A stretch of 64,000 nucleotides of DNA, from positions 139,897,939-139,961,938 of the forward strand of contig NC_039359.1 in the NCBI RefSeq assembly GCF_003573695.1. Direction: 5' to 3'. The DNA comes from Papaver somniferum (Eukaryota; Streptophyta; Magnoliopsida; Ranunculales; Papaveraceae). Under the pieces are notes generated by a model, which did no database searches, was not told the origin of the DNA, and saw nothing but the letters and a program-made list of their open reading frames with translations. Numbering within the stretch: the first letter of the stretch is position 1; every line of letters starts with the position of its first letter. Below are positions 42,411 to 55,105 of the stretch, piece after piece. The position numbers were made by a program, and so were the translations under genes.

Positions 42411-43128
42411 TGTGTATAGATTTGTTTTTAGGTTTTATTTTTATTTTTATTTTGTTTTTTTTACGCGTTTTGGAATTTCTGTTTGCTTTCAGATTTGGAG
42501 CGGAGCGAAAGAAAAAGAAAAAGTGCTGAAAAGAAAAACAAAGCCAAAATAGGAAAGAAAAGAGAGATCTGAACGGAGTGAAGAAGAAAATTTTGTATAT
42601 AGTGTTATTTATTTTTATTCTTTTAGAAATTGTAATTAGGATTTTATTTGTTGTAATTTTTCTTTTTTTTTTGGACACTTTTTGGACTTTATTTTTGGAC
42701 ATTGGACATTATTATTTTTAAAACCCTAAGGAAGGGTTCGTTTAAATAAAACTTCTGCAGGGAAGGACGACGGTTACGATACCGTCTCGGCCCCTCGGGT
42801 TCGTACATGACATAGGAGTCGTGGCCCGAGTCGACTTCAACGGTTCATCCCCCGTCTGGAACGGGAGGTAAGTTTTTCTGAACACCCGTGAATCCCCTGT
42901 CAGTGGGTTTATTTTGTGTTGAGAATGTCGAACTGGTATTATAATAGCCCATACAACGAATATAAGACTGATTTTCCAAATGGACATTACTTCCGCCATG
43001 GTGTGGATAGTGGTTGGGAACGCCAATATTTTGAAGGTTATGGTCCATACCATGGTGAGCCCAATTACTATCCACACGCCAACAGGTCATACGAGAAAAA
43101 TTCCTTTCTACTAGAGTCAACTCGTAAG

Positions 43129-44698
43129 TGATTAAGATTTTTTTTTGATGTTGTAGTAATGAGGTTCAAACTCTCGGACTTATGAAGATTAAATTTAAAG
43201 ATTTAATAAAATTATATACAAAAATATTAACAAAGTGGGCGAGAGGTAACCAAGACACTAGAATCCACTATTACACATGAATGATGTCAAATATTTCATA
43301 ACTCTAATTATCCTTTTAATCCTTTATTTCTTAATCCACAAATAATCAAACATATTCTCAAAAATTAATTGTATCCCTTAAGCATAGATTATCTAACCAA
43401 AGCATAACCTATCTAATTGAATCACAACTAATGAAGAAAATTATGTAAACTTTTAAGAACTCTGCAAAAGCAGTGATTGAGTGAATTATAATTAAATATT
43501 AGAGAAAATGAAATAGTTTTCCATTGTTCATGTGTGAATAGCTTCATCCATTGCCTTGGTTACGAGAGAATTAGCCGCTCATCATGTTGGAAAACCTCTC
43601 AAAGAATTTCATTGATGCTCAAAAATGGTTTACAGATGATGAGAATATGAGAAATACAATAAAACCGGGTTTGTAACAATTATATTTGTTACAAACCAGA
43701 GAACTACGACCCTCAGTGACAAAATAAGACTGCTGCAGCTGTGTCGCAAACGTTGTAGCAAATAAGTCTTCCTGATGTACGACCCACAGGTGTGAGTCGT
43801 TATTACTGTAGAAAAACGACTGTTGGTGCAGGTCCGTTCTTCGTGTTCTTCATGTTCATCAGCAGCAGCAACAGCAGAAACCGAGTTTGGGAAAACTCGA
43901 ATTTGTTCTTCTTTGGCTCTCCTCAGCCCCCCAGACTCTCGACACCCCTTCTATGAGTCCCCAGCACTCTATATATACTCCACAGGATCAAGAAGTCTCG
44001 TTATAACTCGAGATAATTCTCTCTTAACTCGGATTGATGAAAAAATATTCTGGGAATATTTCCTTCCCTGATTTAGCTTCTCACGCGTAGATTTCCATCC
44101 TGGTCACTCTAGAAATGTTTACACACGACCCACAATGTTGCTAGAGCCCTCATGCATGAGCAGAACACGCTCAAATCTTCTCCAATCCCGTGTCCAACCC
44201 GTGTTTCCCTGTTTTGCATTCCGTGAATTATCCAGCTAATTCTGGCCAAATTTGATCGAACCAAAAGCCCAAAAAACGTGTTTGCTAGGACATATCACAA
44301 CTTCCTACCAAAAATCATCCATTGGATCGCCCTAGAACACGTTCAAAAATTCCAACAAAACATCTGTTAGTTGATAGTATTTTTTTCCCGCCAATTTTTG
44401 GTTTTTGAATTTGGGAAGAAGATGTCCTCCCCCTAACCAGAACTGGGGTGCGAATAGAAGCTGCCTTTGGGGTGACCTGGGGTGCCCCTTAGTAATTGAG
44501 GTGCCCCTTATCCAACGGTGAGAGTCCGAATAACACGTGTCCTCTGGGGCTTTTACCAACTTTTTGAGCCGAATTTTCCAAAAAATGTTTATTTTCCAAA
44601 GGTGCCTACAAACACATAAAACACCAAAATTAGTACAAACTCGAGTGCCAACAATATATAGTATTGAGATCAAATTAAACACAAAAATGTGTCTATCA
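43129..44698 (-). repeat. 3' LTR of E2 (1,570 bp)
   Basis: Direct repeat of 48846-50407. A TATATATAG box reads on the minus strand at about 43967-43977. Preceded on the minus strand by the purine tract AAGTTTGGGGGTAT (44700-44713). Confidence 0.95.
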
Positions 44699-46169
44699 AA
44701 TACCCCCAAACTTATTATTTGCTAGTCCTCGAGCAAAATTTATTTTTGAAAAGATAAAAAGACTACACTTAGCACGTGCAGCAGGCCGTTAAACCGCTAG
44801 GTGGCCCTAGCGGCGGAGTGTTGTCTCCGGAGGGTTTACCAGAGGTGTACCCACAAAACCTTTACTCCTAATTGGTCACAAGTATCCAAAGAGCTATGAG
44901 GACATACATATTCTCAACTTATCTCCAAGTAAGTAGAATGCCAGAGAAATTAAAGGTGTCAGCTCTAAAGCTGACTTAAGAAAAGGGGAGACACATCCAC
45001 ACGACTGCTAGATAAAGAGATATCCGCTACACAACTAGATAAACATTGTAAGATGCGTCCGCTGCTTTACAGCTGGATAAGATTAGGAGAGAGATAAAAA
45101 TGAGAGGGACATCTGCTACACAGCTGGACTAATCACGTGTGATGAGTTAAACCAGTGCTAGAAAGATTTTGTGCCAGATTGAAAGCAGACTAACAAAGCA
45201 GCCAAAATGCATCTTTCTTCGACTCTCTCACAGTGCTCAGTAGAAACAACGCCTTTTCGGTCTTCAACTGTTGATGATAAACTCTCGAACCTCATAGAAC
45301 CTTGAAAATTAACTCTTCTCTTTGATTTCTTGTTTGACTTATAAATTTATTCTTCCCTATGGCCTTATTGAACAAAAAGAACGTAATGATGTTTCATTTT
45401 ATTTTATTTTTCATTTTTCATTTTTTTTTTGAAAACAAAAAATTACAAGACAAAAATTTACATGGCCATGAGAGAAGGACTTTCAAAACTTGGATCTTCG
45501 CAACTTGTGATGTCTTGGTATCATGGATTCTAACAACTTATATCATTTGCTCTTATAACTTCAACTTTGATTTTTGAATTATTCTCTTCTATTGTTGCTT
45601 CTAAACCTAAAACGTCTTCAACTTTCTTCATAGATTTTGATGTCGCTCCGCTTGTTGATGATGATAAGTTTCTACTGAGAGAGAGTCGCAATCCAATAAC
45701 TAAGACTACATTGTGAGGTTGCTTTGTCCTTCTGCCATTTTCCTTACCTACTTGCCTTTACATCATGTATGGTTAGGTCCATCACGGTTACCCTCTAAAA
45801 GGAACAAGTTCTCTCCTGAATTTCAAGGATCTCAATGTCTTTTTCTCTAATGTCTCAATAAGTTGTTATCTCTAGCATTCCAATTTCTATCTTTTCGGTG
45901 AGAAACAGTATGTAAACTTAGCTAACCGGATACCATGTGACGCTAGAAGTTTCAAAAGTGCAACTAAAAAGTTTCTCCCATACCCCCAAACTTAAATTTA
46001 ACATTTTCCTCGATGTTCTAAAGATAAAATTAAAAGCATGAACAAGGAGAAACGGTTACCACTTGAAGAAAAAGAGTTAAGGAAAGATATTACCATGTTG
46101 CATGAGCATGGGTTACCTCCCAAGAAGTGCCAAGTTTAAAATCTTCAGCCAGACTTAGGAAAGGATTAG
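44699..46169 (-). other. 3' untranslated region of E2
   Basis: No ORF. Contains the purine motif AAGTTTGGGGGTAT twice on the minus strand (44700-44713 and 45980-45993). It shares several blocks with E1 51841-52926, for example the CTCCGGAGGGTTTACCAGAG region near 44826 and its counterpart near 52800. Confidence 0.7.
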
Positions 46170-47791
46170 TCAACTCGAACCGTATAACAGTAGCCGGAAT
46201 AACTGCGGGTCTTCAAAACCAAATAGAGCTGACCAAAGGAAACTGCAGTAAACCAAGAAAATGAACAAGACTAGCATGCCCTTACCTATTTTCCTGATTA
46301 AGACAACTACATCTAATTGTGGTTCAGGTTCAGGTTCTATAAAAGGGTCTAAATAAATTTCTTTAGGCTGCAACTCCTCAAAAGTGAGATCTGAATTATT
46401 AGGTCCTAGAGTCTGTAAAAACTCAAATAAAAATTTAGAAGCACATAATAACAACCTGAATAATTGGAGATCCTCTAAGTCAATTAGATTTGACTCACAA
46501 AGTTGACCATAATAATGGTCATTCTTAAGAAAATGTGTCGACCCTAATATCCTAAAATAATTAGATTTAGTCTCAAAACTTAATATCCGGCACATCTGAA
46601 AATCATATGTTCCCACAATTGGAAGAAAAGTTTTTGGTGGGAAACAAAGTCAATCTTGGTATCATAGCCTGGTTAACCACATCAACCAGATGATGGGTTT
46701 CTAACAACTGAGCTTCTCTATGGACATCATTAGGTTCGGGAAAACATGTATGAAGATAATCTTGTAATATGGTTGAGGCATAAATGTCAAGTCCTACACG
46801 AGGGAACTTTCTAAGAGTTAAAGCACATGGAGAATGATAATCACCCCCAAACTTAGAGTTTTCTGTGTCTCTAGAAAGACTAGTCACAACTTCCCTAATT
46901 TCTAGGTCATCAGATTCCTGGAAATGGTCAATTGATTCTTCTAAGTCAGGTTCATCCTCACTCATCTCTACGAGTTCATCTTCTTCGTCTAAAACTATTG
47001 TTTTTAAATCGCTAGACTCTAAAACATTATTCTCGGAATAAACTCGTTCCTCTAAATCATTATCGGCTTTGTAAACAGGAAATACTACATCGTCTAAAAC
47101 GAGGGTATCTCTAGTCAAATCCTCGTCCTTTTGAATAGGTGAATAATTATTAAAATTATTTGGATTTGAACTAGAAATAATATTATCATTGTAAAGTTCA
47201 ATTGGAGTAACCAATTCCTGATCACTATGCCTACATATTTCATGTTCTTCATCAATACTATCCTCATAATAATCATCACTATAATAACATGAAAATGATT
47301 GAACCTTATCAAAACAAGTAGTGTTACCAATTCTAACCTCGTCATCTTGATTATGTGAATAAAAACTATCCTTATTTTCGAGGGTGGTATTAGGAAAACT
47401 ACACTGGAAATCAAGACTATCCTGAGCAAGTTTTTCCACAATCCTATTTGTATTCTCAGTAAATTTCTTGAGGGTCTCTTCTAGAGATATCTTAGTTGAC
47501 CGCTCTACGGACTCTTCTGGGAGAAGAATATTATAAGTCTCTTTCATAAATAACTTCCGTGTTGACTCATTGAAACTCTTGAGAGACTCTTCTAGAGAAA
47601 ATAGAAGGATTGTTTTGCTCATATGACCTGTGGGTATATGGATAGTAATTGGGCTCACAATGGTATGGACCATAACCTTCAAAAGTTTCGCGTTCCCAAT
47701 CTCTATTCACACTATGGTCATAAAAAGGATAATGTCCAAGCTGCTCAGTCGGATACTCATTGTATTGGCTATTATAATACCAGTTCGACAT
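46170..47791 (-). pseudogene. E2 copy of the unknown acidic ORF, frameshifted
   Basis: Starts at ATG 47791 (MSNWYYNSQYNEY). A frame change near 47590 leads into a 340-residue stretch, and another near 46620-46650 leads into a 148-residue end starting around GTYDFQMCRILSFETK. Blocks identical or nearly so with E1 include NQDDEVRIGNTT, TPIELYNDNIISS, NPNNFNNYSPIQKDEDLTR, LEESIDHFQESDDLEIRE and SKFGGDYHSP. The paired DPQLFRLLL or EDLQLFRLLL motifs and a hydrophobic run (MLVLFIFLVYCSFLWSALF) are also kept. The strong conservation of acidic blocks between diverged elements argues for past selection on this protein. The two frameshifts mean this copy is probably dead. Confidence 0.8.
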
Positions 47792-48845
47792 CCTAACCGC
47801 AAGGGAATTCTACACAATCACAAACAAGGATGACTCGACCAAATCAAACCTATAAAATCTAGCAAACAACAAGCATGATGGATCCACTTAGATTGTTTCT
47901 AGACCAGCTTCTAATCTTTCGAAAGGAATTCGTTACAATCTGAGCAAACCTCTTTAGAATCAATCCGAGTTTAAGTAAGTTGAATTGAGACGAGGGAAGA
48001 TGCGAGGAGCTTTGATACTTAAGGTCTCACCGGTATTATAAGGCGGCACAGTCACGCATTCAACTCGCAGAAACCATCATGAACTTCAAAGTATGCTCAA
48101 AAGAGTAACCAATATTTTTCGAACGACTTTCCTATTAAGCTCGTTACCCTATAAGTCTCGTTCTAGTCAAAATTTTAAGCTTAGGTTCGCGTTTGGTTTC
48201 GTTTTCCTAAGGCGGGCAAGAAGGAAACGGTGATGAAATCCGAGTCCTTATCTTAATTTGGCCAGGCCTTGCCCCTTACTAGGAAATTAAAACAACCGTA
48301 TTTGAATCCTCAGCATATATTCACCTTAAGGCATACAATAAACCCGCTGATAGGGCATTCGCGGGTGTTTCGGAAGCTTACCTCCCGTACCATACGGGCG
48401 AAGAACCGCTGAAGTCGACTCGGTCCATGACTCCTATGTCATGTGCGAAACCGAGGGGCCGAGACGATATTGTAATCGTCGTCCTTCCCTGCAAACGGTT
48501 TTATATTTAATGTACCCTTCCTTAGGGTTTAAAAAAAAATTTGTCCAAGTCCAAAGTCCGAATAAAGTGCAAAAGAAAAGAAAAAAAAATAATTACAAAA
48601 AATGGAAGGTCTCTAAAAAAAATAAAATAAATTCTCTCTTTTTTTTTTAATTTTTTTTCGCTTTTTTTTTTTTTTGCTTTGTCTTTTTCCTTCTCTTTTG
48701 GCTTTAAGCTTTGATTCCAAGTCTTTAGTATCCAACTTCAAACCTGTAATACAAAGACACACCCAAAGAAACGTAAAAAGAACAAATGAAATAAAAAAAA
48801 CCTAAAAATTCTACCTAAGCACAAATCGCGTCGGCGGCGCCAAGA
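47792..48845 (-). other. Leader of E2 with primer site
   Basis: Minus-strand order from the LTR: primer site TTGGCGCCGCCGACGCG (about 48825-48841), an A/T homopolymer-rich stretch around 48530-48680, then conserved sequence shared with the E1 leader, for example around 48430-48500. No ORF in the sense strand. Confidence 0.65.
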
Positions 48846-50407
48846 TGATTAAGATTTTTTTTTGATGTTGTAGTAATGAGGTTCAAACTCTCGGACTTGT
48901 GAAGATTAAATTTAAAGATTTAATAAAATTATAGACAAAAATATTAACAAAGTGGGCGAGAGGTAACCAAGACACTAGAATCCACTATTACACATGAATG
49001 ATGTCAAATATTTCATAACTCTAATTATCCTTTTAATCCTTTATTTCTTAATCCACAAATAATCAAACATATTCTCAAAAATTAATTGTATCCCTTAAGC
49101 ATAGATTATCTAACCAAAGCATAACCTATCTAATTGAATCACAACTAATGAAGAAAATTATGTAAACTTTTAAGAACTCTGCAAATGCAGTGACTGAGTG
49201 AATTATAATTAAATATTAGAGAAAATGAAATAGTTACCCATTGTTCATGTGTGAATAGCTTCATCCATTGCCTTGGTTACGAGATAATTAGCCGCTCATC
49301 ATGTTGGAAAACCTCTCAAAGAATTTCATTGATGCTCAAAAATGGTTTACAAATGATGAGAATATGAGAAATACAATAAAACTGGGTTTGTAACAATTAT
49401 ATTTGTTACAAACCAGAGAACTACGACCCTCAGTGACAAAATAAGACTGCTGCAGCTGTGTCGCAAACGCTATAGCAAATAAGTCTGCCTGATGTACGAC
49501 CCACAGGTGTGAGTCGTTATTACTGTAGAAAAACGACTGCTGGTGCAGGTCCGTTCTTCGTGTTCTTCATGTTCATCAGCAGCAGCAGAAACCGAGTTTG
49601 GGAAAACTCGAATTTGTTCTTCTTTGGCTCTCCTCAGCCCCCCAGACTCTCGACACCCCTTCTATGAGTCCCCAGCACTCTATATATACTCCACAGGATC
49701 AAGAAGTCTCGCTATAACTCGAGATAATTCTCTCTTAACTCGGTTTGATGAAAAAATATTCTGGGAATATTTTCTTCCCTGATTTAGCTTCTCACGCGTA
49801 TATTTCCATCCTGGTCACTCTAGAAATGTTTACACACGACCCACAATGTTGCTAGAGCCATCATGCATTAGCAGAACACGCTCAAATCTTCTCCAATCCC
49901 GTGTCCAACCCGTGTTTCCCTGTTTTTCATTCCGTGAATTATCCAGCTAATTCTGGCCAAATTTGATCGAACCAAAAGCCCAAAACGTGTTTTCTAGGAC
50001 ATATCACAACTTCCTACCGAAAATCAGCCATTGGATCGCCCTAGAACACGTTCAAAAATTCCAACAAAACATCTGCCAGTTGATAGTATTTTTTTCCCGC
50101 CAATTTTTGGTTTTTGAATTTGGGAAGAAGATGTCCTCCCCCTAACCAGAACTGGGGTGCGAATAGAAGCTGCCTTTGGGGTGACCTGGGGTGCCCCTTA
50201 GTAATTGAGGTGCCCCTTATCCAACGGTGAGAGTCTGAATAACACGTGTCCTCCGGGGCTTTTACCAACTTTTCGAGCCGAATTTTCCAAAAAATGTTTA
50301 TTTTCCAAAGGTGCATACAAACACATAAAACACCAAAATTAGTACAAACTCGAGTGCCAACAATATATAGTATTGAGATCAAATTAAACACAAAAATGTG
50401 TCTATCA
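48846..50407 (-). repeat. 5' LTR of E2 (1,562 bp)
   Basis: Pairs with 43129-44698. Carries a 6-bp deletion in an AGCAGCAGC run and single-base differences near 49195, 49230, 49285 and 49470. TATA-like box near 49680-49690 on the minus strand. Confidence 0.95.
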
Positions 50408-51840
50408 GTAAGTTAGCTGAGTCGACACATAAGTTTGCAGAAATGAATAACTTAGTTATTGACGAAAGCAATGCAACGAGTGAACTTTCTTTCCTAGATT
50501 CAATCAGGAAGTCATGTGAGTCGACTCAAAAACTTTTGTTAGAGGCCCAGAACAGAACTGCTCGAAATAATCTTAATTTCCAATATAGTGTTTCCAATAG
50601 TACCTTTGAAAATGAGGATAGTTATTTGCATAATCAAGATGACGAGGTTAGAATTGGTAACACTACTTTTTTAGATGAGGTTCGACCATTTTCATGTTAT
50701 TATAATGATTATGATGAGGACAGTGTTGATGAAGAATCAGACACATATAGGCATAGTGATCAGGAATTTGTTACTCCAATTGAGTTGTACAATGATAATA
50801 TTATTTCTAGTACAAATCCAAATAATTTTAATAATTATTCACCTATTCAAAAGGACGAGGATTTGACTAGATATACCACCGTTTTAGACGATGTAGTAGT
50901 CCCTTGTGATTACGAAGCCGATGATAGTTTTGAGGAACGAGTTTCTTTTGAGAATAGTGTTTTAGAGTCTAGCGATTTAGAAACATTAGTCTTAGACAAA
51001 GAATATAGGCTCGTAGAGAGTTCAAATATGAGTGAGGATGTACCTCCCGATTATAACTTAGAAGAATCAATTGACCATTTTCAGGAATCTGATGACCTAG
51101 AAATTAGGGAAATTGTGACCGGTCTATCTAGAGACACTGAACACTCTAAGTTTGGGGGTGATTATCATTCTCCATTTGCTTCACCTTTGACTCTTGTAGA
51201 GATCCCTTACTTGGGACTTGATATATGTGCCTCAACCATTGTGCCAGATTACCTTCATACTAGCTCTCCAGAACCTAGTGATGTCCATAAGGAAGTTCAG
51301 TTATTAGAAACCCATCCTCTGGTTGATGTGGTTAACCCAGGCTATGATACCAAGATTGACTTTGTTTTCCCACCAAATATTTTTCAACCAAATGTGGGAA
51401 CATATGAGTTACAGATGTGTCAGATATTGAGTTTTGAGACTAAACCTAATTACTTTAGGAGATTAGGGTCGACACATTTGCTTAAGGAAGACCACCACGT
51501 TCATTATGGTCAGCCGTGTAAGTCAAATTTGATTGACTTAGAGGATCCCCAGTTATTCAGGTTACTTTTATGTGCTTCTAAATTCTTAGTTGAGTATTTC
51601 CAGACTCTACAACCTGACCTTCAGGATCCTGCCTTTGAGGAAGTCCACCTGATGAAAACCTTTTATCTAGACCCAGTTATAGAACCTGAACCACAACTAG
51701 ATATTGTTGTCTTAAAGTTAAATAATGGTATGTTCAGTATCTTCATGGTTTGTTGTGATTATCTCTTCTTTTGGGTAACACTTTTTGATTCAGATGACCC
51801 GCAATTATTCCGGCTGTTGCTAAATGATTCTTCGTGGTGA

Positions 51841-52926
51841 CTAATCCTTGCTTAGTTTGGCTGAAGACTTTAAACTTAGCACTTCTTGGGAGGTAACCCA
51901 ATATTCATACGACATGGTAATATCTTTCCTTATCTCTTTTGCTTCAATTGGTAACAGTTTCTCCTTGTTCATGATTTTAATTTCATCTTTAGAACATTGA
52001 GGACAATGTTAGATTTAAGTTTGGGGGTATGGGAGAAACTTCTTAGTTGCAATAATTAAACTCCAGAGACTAGAAATTTATGCTTATTAAGGTTGGCACT
52101 AACTAATCTAAGTGGATGGGAACATCTTGGTTGTAGGAGTTGAGGAACCAATCTGATTAGATGGAAACATCTAGAAGAGTCTATTCATAAAAGCACAGAG
52201 CTCAGGTGTTCGAAAAGAAAACATGGTAGTTTCGCCATATCCTCGTGATGGAAACATCGAAAGAATCCTGATCACTTCTTTATTTTTCTTTTTACCATTG
52301 CTAGGGTGAAATATAGTGACTGAGATACAAAAAAAAAAAAAAAATTGAGACCAGACCACCAGACCAACCGGAATAAATACAATAAAGTCGGCCACTGGTA
52401 CCCTTGTATATGCCAGTTGAGTTGACCTAGAGTTAGGATTATCGACCACTGGTTCCCTTGTATATGCCAGTGTGTTGATATTAGTCCAGACCAGTATTTC
52501 AGCCCATTAGGATATGTTCACCTTAGTCAACATCATCTACGTTTTTCTATACATCCATCTTCTTAATCTATCCATGTGATTGGTTGACTCCGGTTTATGA
52601 TGTCCAAAAACTATCTGCGTAGAGCTCTGTCACTTTATATGAATTTTAGTATGCTTGAGTGCAAACTCGTGTACAACAATTGGAATTTCGCATCAGGGTA
52701 CTTCCTTCTGTAGTCAATGAGAGTATGCCAACCAAGGAGATTCTTTAGTGCCATCCAAGGTTCTGCGTAGATAGCTAGGGTCTGGAGTAAAGGTTTTGTG
52801 GGTACACCTCTGGTAAACCCTCCGGAGACAACACTCCTCTACTAGGGCCACCCAGGGGTTCAAATGATTTCTATTTTCTAGAATAAATTTTCTCGAGGAC
52901 TAACAAATAAAAAGTTTGGGGGTATT
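51841..52926 (+). other. 3' untranslated region of E1 with two purine tracts
   Basis: No ORF. AAGTTTGGGGGTAT occurs at 52017-52030 and again at 52912-52925, the latter abutting LTR2. A roughly 65-bp imperfect duplication (CCACTGGTACCCTTGTATAT) lies at about 52390-52475. Confidence 0.75.
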
Positions 52927-54572
52927 TGATAGACACATTTTTGTGTCTAAGTTGTCCTCAATTTTCTATATTGTTAGCACTAAATTTTGGTATTTTATGT
53001 GTTTGTAGGCATTTTTGGGAAATAAACATTTTTGGAAAATTCGGCTCGAAAAGTTGATTTTGGCACCCGGAGGGCGCATGTTATTCGGACTCTCACTTTT
53101 GGATAAGGGCAACTCAATTACTAAGGGGCACCTTAGTTGGGCACCTGCTAATCACACCCCGTCACTGGTTAAGGGGACTCCATCTTCTTCCTTGATTTGA
53201 AAAGAAAACTGGCGGGAAAATATGGCAGCAACGAACCAGAATTAGGGTTGAGTTTTTAGTCGTGATTTAAAGAGACTCAATCACTGGAATTTACTGTGGT
53301 TATTCTATTCGGACGAACAGGGTTGGTAAGAGTGATAAAAACGATTAAAATTGGCTGGATATTCAGATAAATATAAACAGAGGAGTACGAGATATAATGG
53401 TTCAAATTTCCGTGATTTTCTGTGGAAGATTTGTTGGTGATTCCGTGAGATTTTTTCGAGGATTTTAATTGGAGATATCCTGTTATGCTGAAACAGGATA
53501 GGTAAGTCAGTTGGATTCAAGGAAAGAAGAATATTTTCACGGTTGGAGAAAAACAAGACACGTAGATATCTCGAGTCTTCCATGAGTCAGTTGAGATATG
53601 TTTGGAGGATTTTGTGTGCCGAGGCGACTTATACTGGATAAACATACGTGCAGAATCTTGTTTGGAGTGTGCTGAGTTGTAGAAGACGCGTGAAGATCAA
53701 AGAAAAAGAAAATTATTCCCATGCAACAGCAGAAAAGAAAAGAAGATCAGATAGAGTTATTACGCGTGATCTCTCATCCCTGTTGAGTATAAATAAAGTG
53801 TTGAGGTTCAAAGTAAGGGGATGGAGAGTTTGGGGAGTTGAGGGGACCGATTGGGAAGTTGCAGTGAAGAACAGAAGGAGTTGTAGAGAAGAAAACCAGA
53901 TAACAACAGGCAAAGACAGTCACATAAAGTGCTACCTTATCTTTCAAATTCATTATCTTTGTAACAACTTTTGTAACAATTATTTCGAATTCGCAACAGT
54001 ACTGCTAGGGTTTCTCTGTAACGGTTGGTTTTGTAAAGTTATCCCTGTTACAAACTCGCTGCATTATATTATTTCCAATAAAAACACCTTTTGATCCATG
54101 TTTCTATCTTTTGGGTGTGTTTGCGACATGAGGAGCTAAACCCCAACACTGGGACGACGGAGGAATCCATTCTTCATGCGTGTGGTAATTCTATTTAATT
54201 CCTTTATGAATATTTGCACTATTATAATTGATTTATGATTTTTCTTGATTATTTGTGATTTCGTTAGATGTCGCATGCTTAGTCTTAGATACTTTTGATG
54301 CGTCATGCTTGTGATTTACGTATAATTCACTATAGAATCTACATTGGAAAATATTTAGAGTCGATGTTTATTATTTTATGAGCTTTAATTGTCCGAAATT
54401 AACAGTTGACCCGCATGAATGTGAGAATTGGTGGAATCCCGAGTCCCAGTCATCTCTTCATCCCGTCAAGATTTTTGTATATAATTTCCTTATTTTCTTT
54501 ATTAAGTCTTAAAACAAATTCTCAACAAGTCTGAGTGAACGACAACCTTTACCACTATATAAAATTCGATCA
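52927..54572 (+). repeat. LTR2 of E1 (1,646 bp)
   Basis: Near-identical to LTR1. Followed at once by a primer site and a second internal region, which marks a tandem LTR-int-LTR-int arrangement. Confidence 0.95.
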
Positions 54573-55105
54573 ACTTTTGGCGCCGACGACGCGGACTTGT
54601 GTATAGATTTGTTTTTAGGTTTTTTTTTTTTTTGTTCTTTTTTACGCGTTTTGGCATTCTGTTTGCTTTCAGATTTGTAACGGAGCGAAAGAAAAAGAAA
54701 AAGTGTTGAAAACAAAAGCAAAGCCAAAATAGGAAAGAAAAGAGAGATCTGAACGGAGTGAAGAAGAAAATTTTGTATATAGTGTTATTTATTTTTATTC
54801 TTTTTGAAATTGTAATTAGGATTTTATTTGTTGTAATTTTTCTTTTTATTTTTGGACACTTTTTGGACTTTATTTTTGGACATTGGACATTATTATTTTT
54901 AAAACCCTAAGGAAGGGTTCGTTTAAATAAAACTGCTGCAGGGAAGGACGACGGTTACGATACCGTCTCGTCCCCTCGGGTTCGTACATGACATAGGAGT
55001 CGTGGCCCGAGTCGACTTCAACGGTTCAGCCCCCGTCTGGAACGGGAGGTAATTTTTTCTGAACACCCGCGAATCCCCTGTCAGTGGGTTTATTTTGTGT
55101 TGAGA

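Larger units (their letters stand above)
43129..50407 (-). mobile_element. Element E2: related non-autonomous LTR element inserted in the E1 ORF
   Basis: Perfect 5-bp target duplication GTAAG (43124-43128 and 50408-50412). The uninterrupted site is preserved in int2 of E1 near 55306, where CTCGTAAGTTAGCTGAG is continuous. On the minus strand: 5'LTR 48846-50407, primer site, ORF remnant 47791-46170, 3' region with two purine tracts, 3'LTR 43129-44698. LTR ends are TGATAGACACATTTTTGTG and CTTAATCA. Same family as E1 (similar ORF, similar first LTR bases) but the LTR bodies differ. The two LTRs differ at about 2 percent of sites by eye, so the insertion is fairly young. Confidence 0.95.
42925..51840 (+). 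pseudogene. E1 ORF, ~543 aa acidic protein of unknown function, split by E2
   Basis: The frame opens at ATG 42925 (MSNWYYNSPYNEY), runs to 43128, and resumes in the same frame at 50413 after E2 and its TSD, ending TGA at 51838-51840. Apart from the insertion there is no stop. The N-terminal 65 residues are rich in Tyr, Trp, Asn and Pro. The middle is strongly acidic, with blocks such as HNQDDEVRIGNTT, ELYNDNIIS and LEESIDHFQESDDLEIRE. The C-terminal 130 residues contain DPQLFRLLL twice. A hydrophobic run between them (MFSIFMVCCDYLFFWVTLF) could be a membrane segment. No zinc knuckle, protease, RT, RNase H or integrase motif. Close copies are in int2 (55106-55840) and E2. It sits where gag should start, about 540 bases after the LTR. 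Gag-like, Env-like or wholly novel roles are all open. Confidence 0.75.

Noticed and set aside
44332..44709. 125-residue ORF and its copy at 50041-50391
   Set aside because: Antisense to, and inside, the E2 LTRs; open only by chance in a duplicated sequence.
43129..50407. E2 read as a DNA transposon with the LTRs of E1 as inverted repeats
   Set aside because: The E2 LTRs are direct repeats with their own TSD, primer site and purine tract; the apparent inversion comes from E2 lying antisense in E1.
50398..51840. 480-residue ORF taken as starting at 50398
   Set aside because: The first five codons are in the E2 LTR end and the TSD; the true start is at 42925 on the other side of E2.
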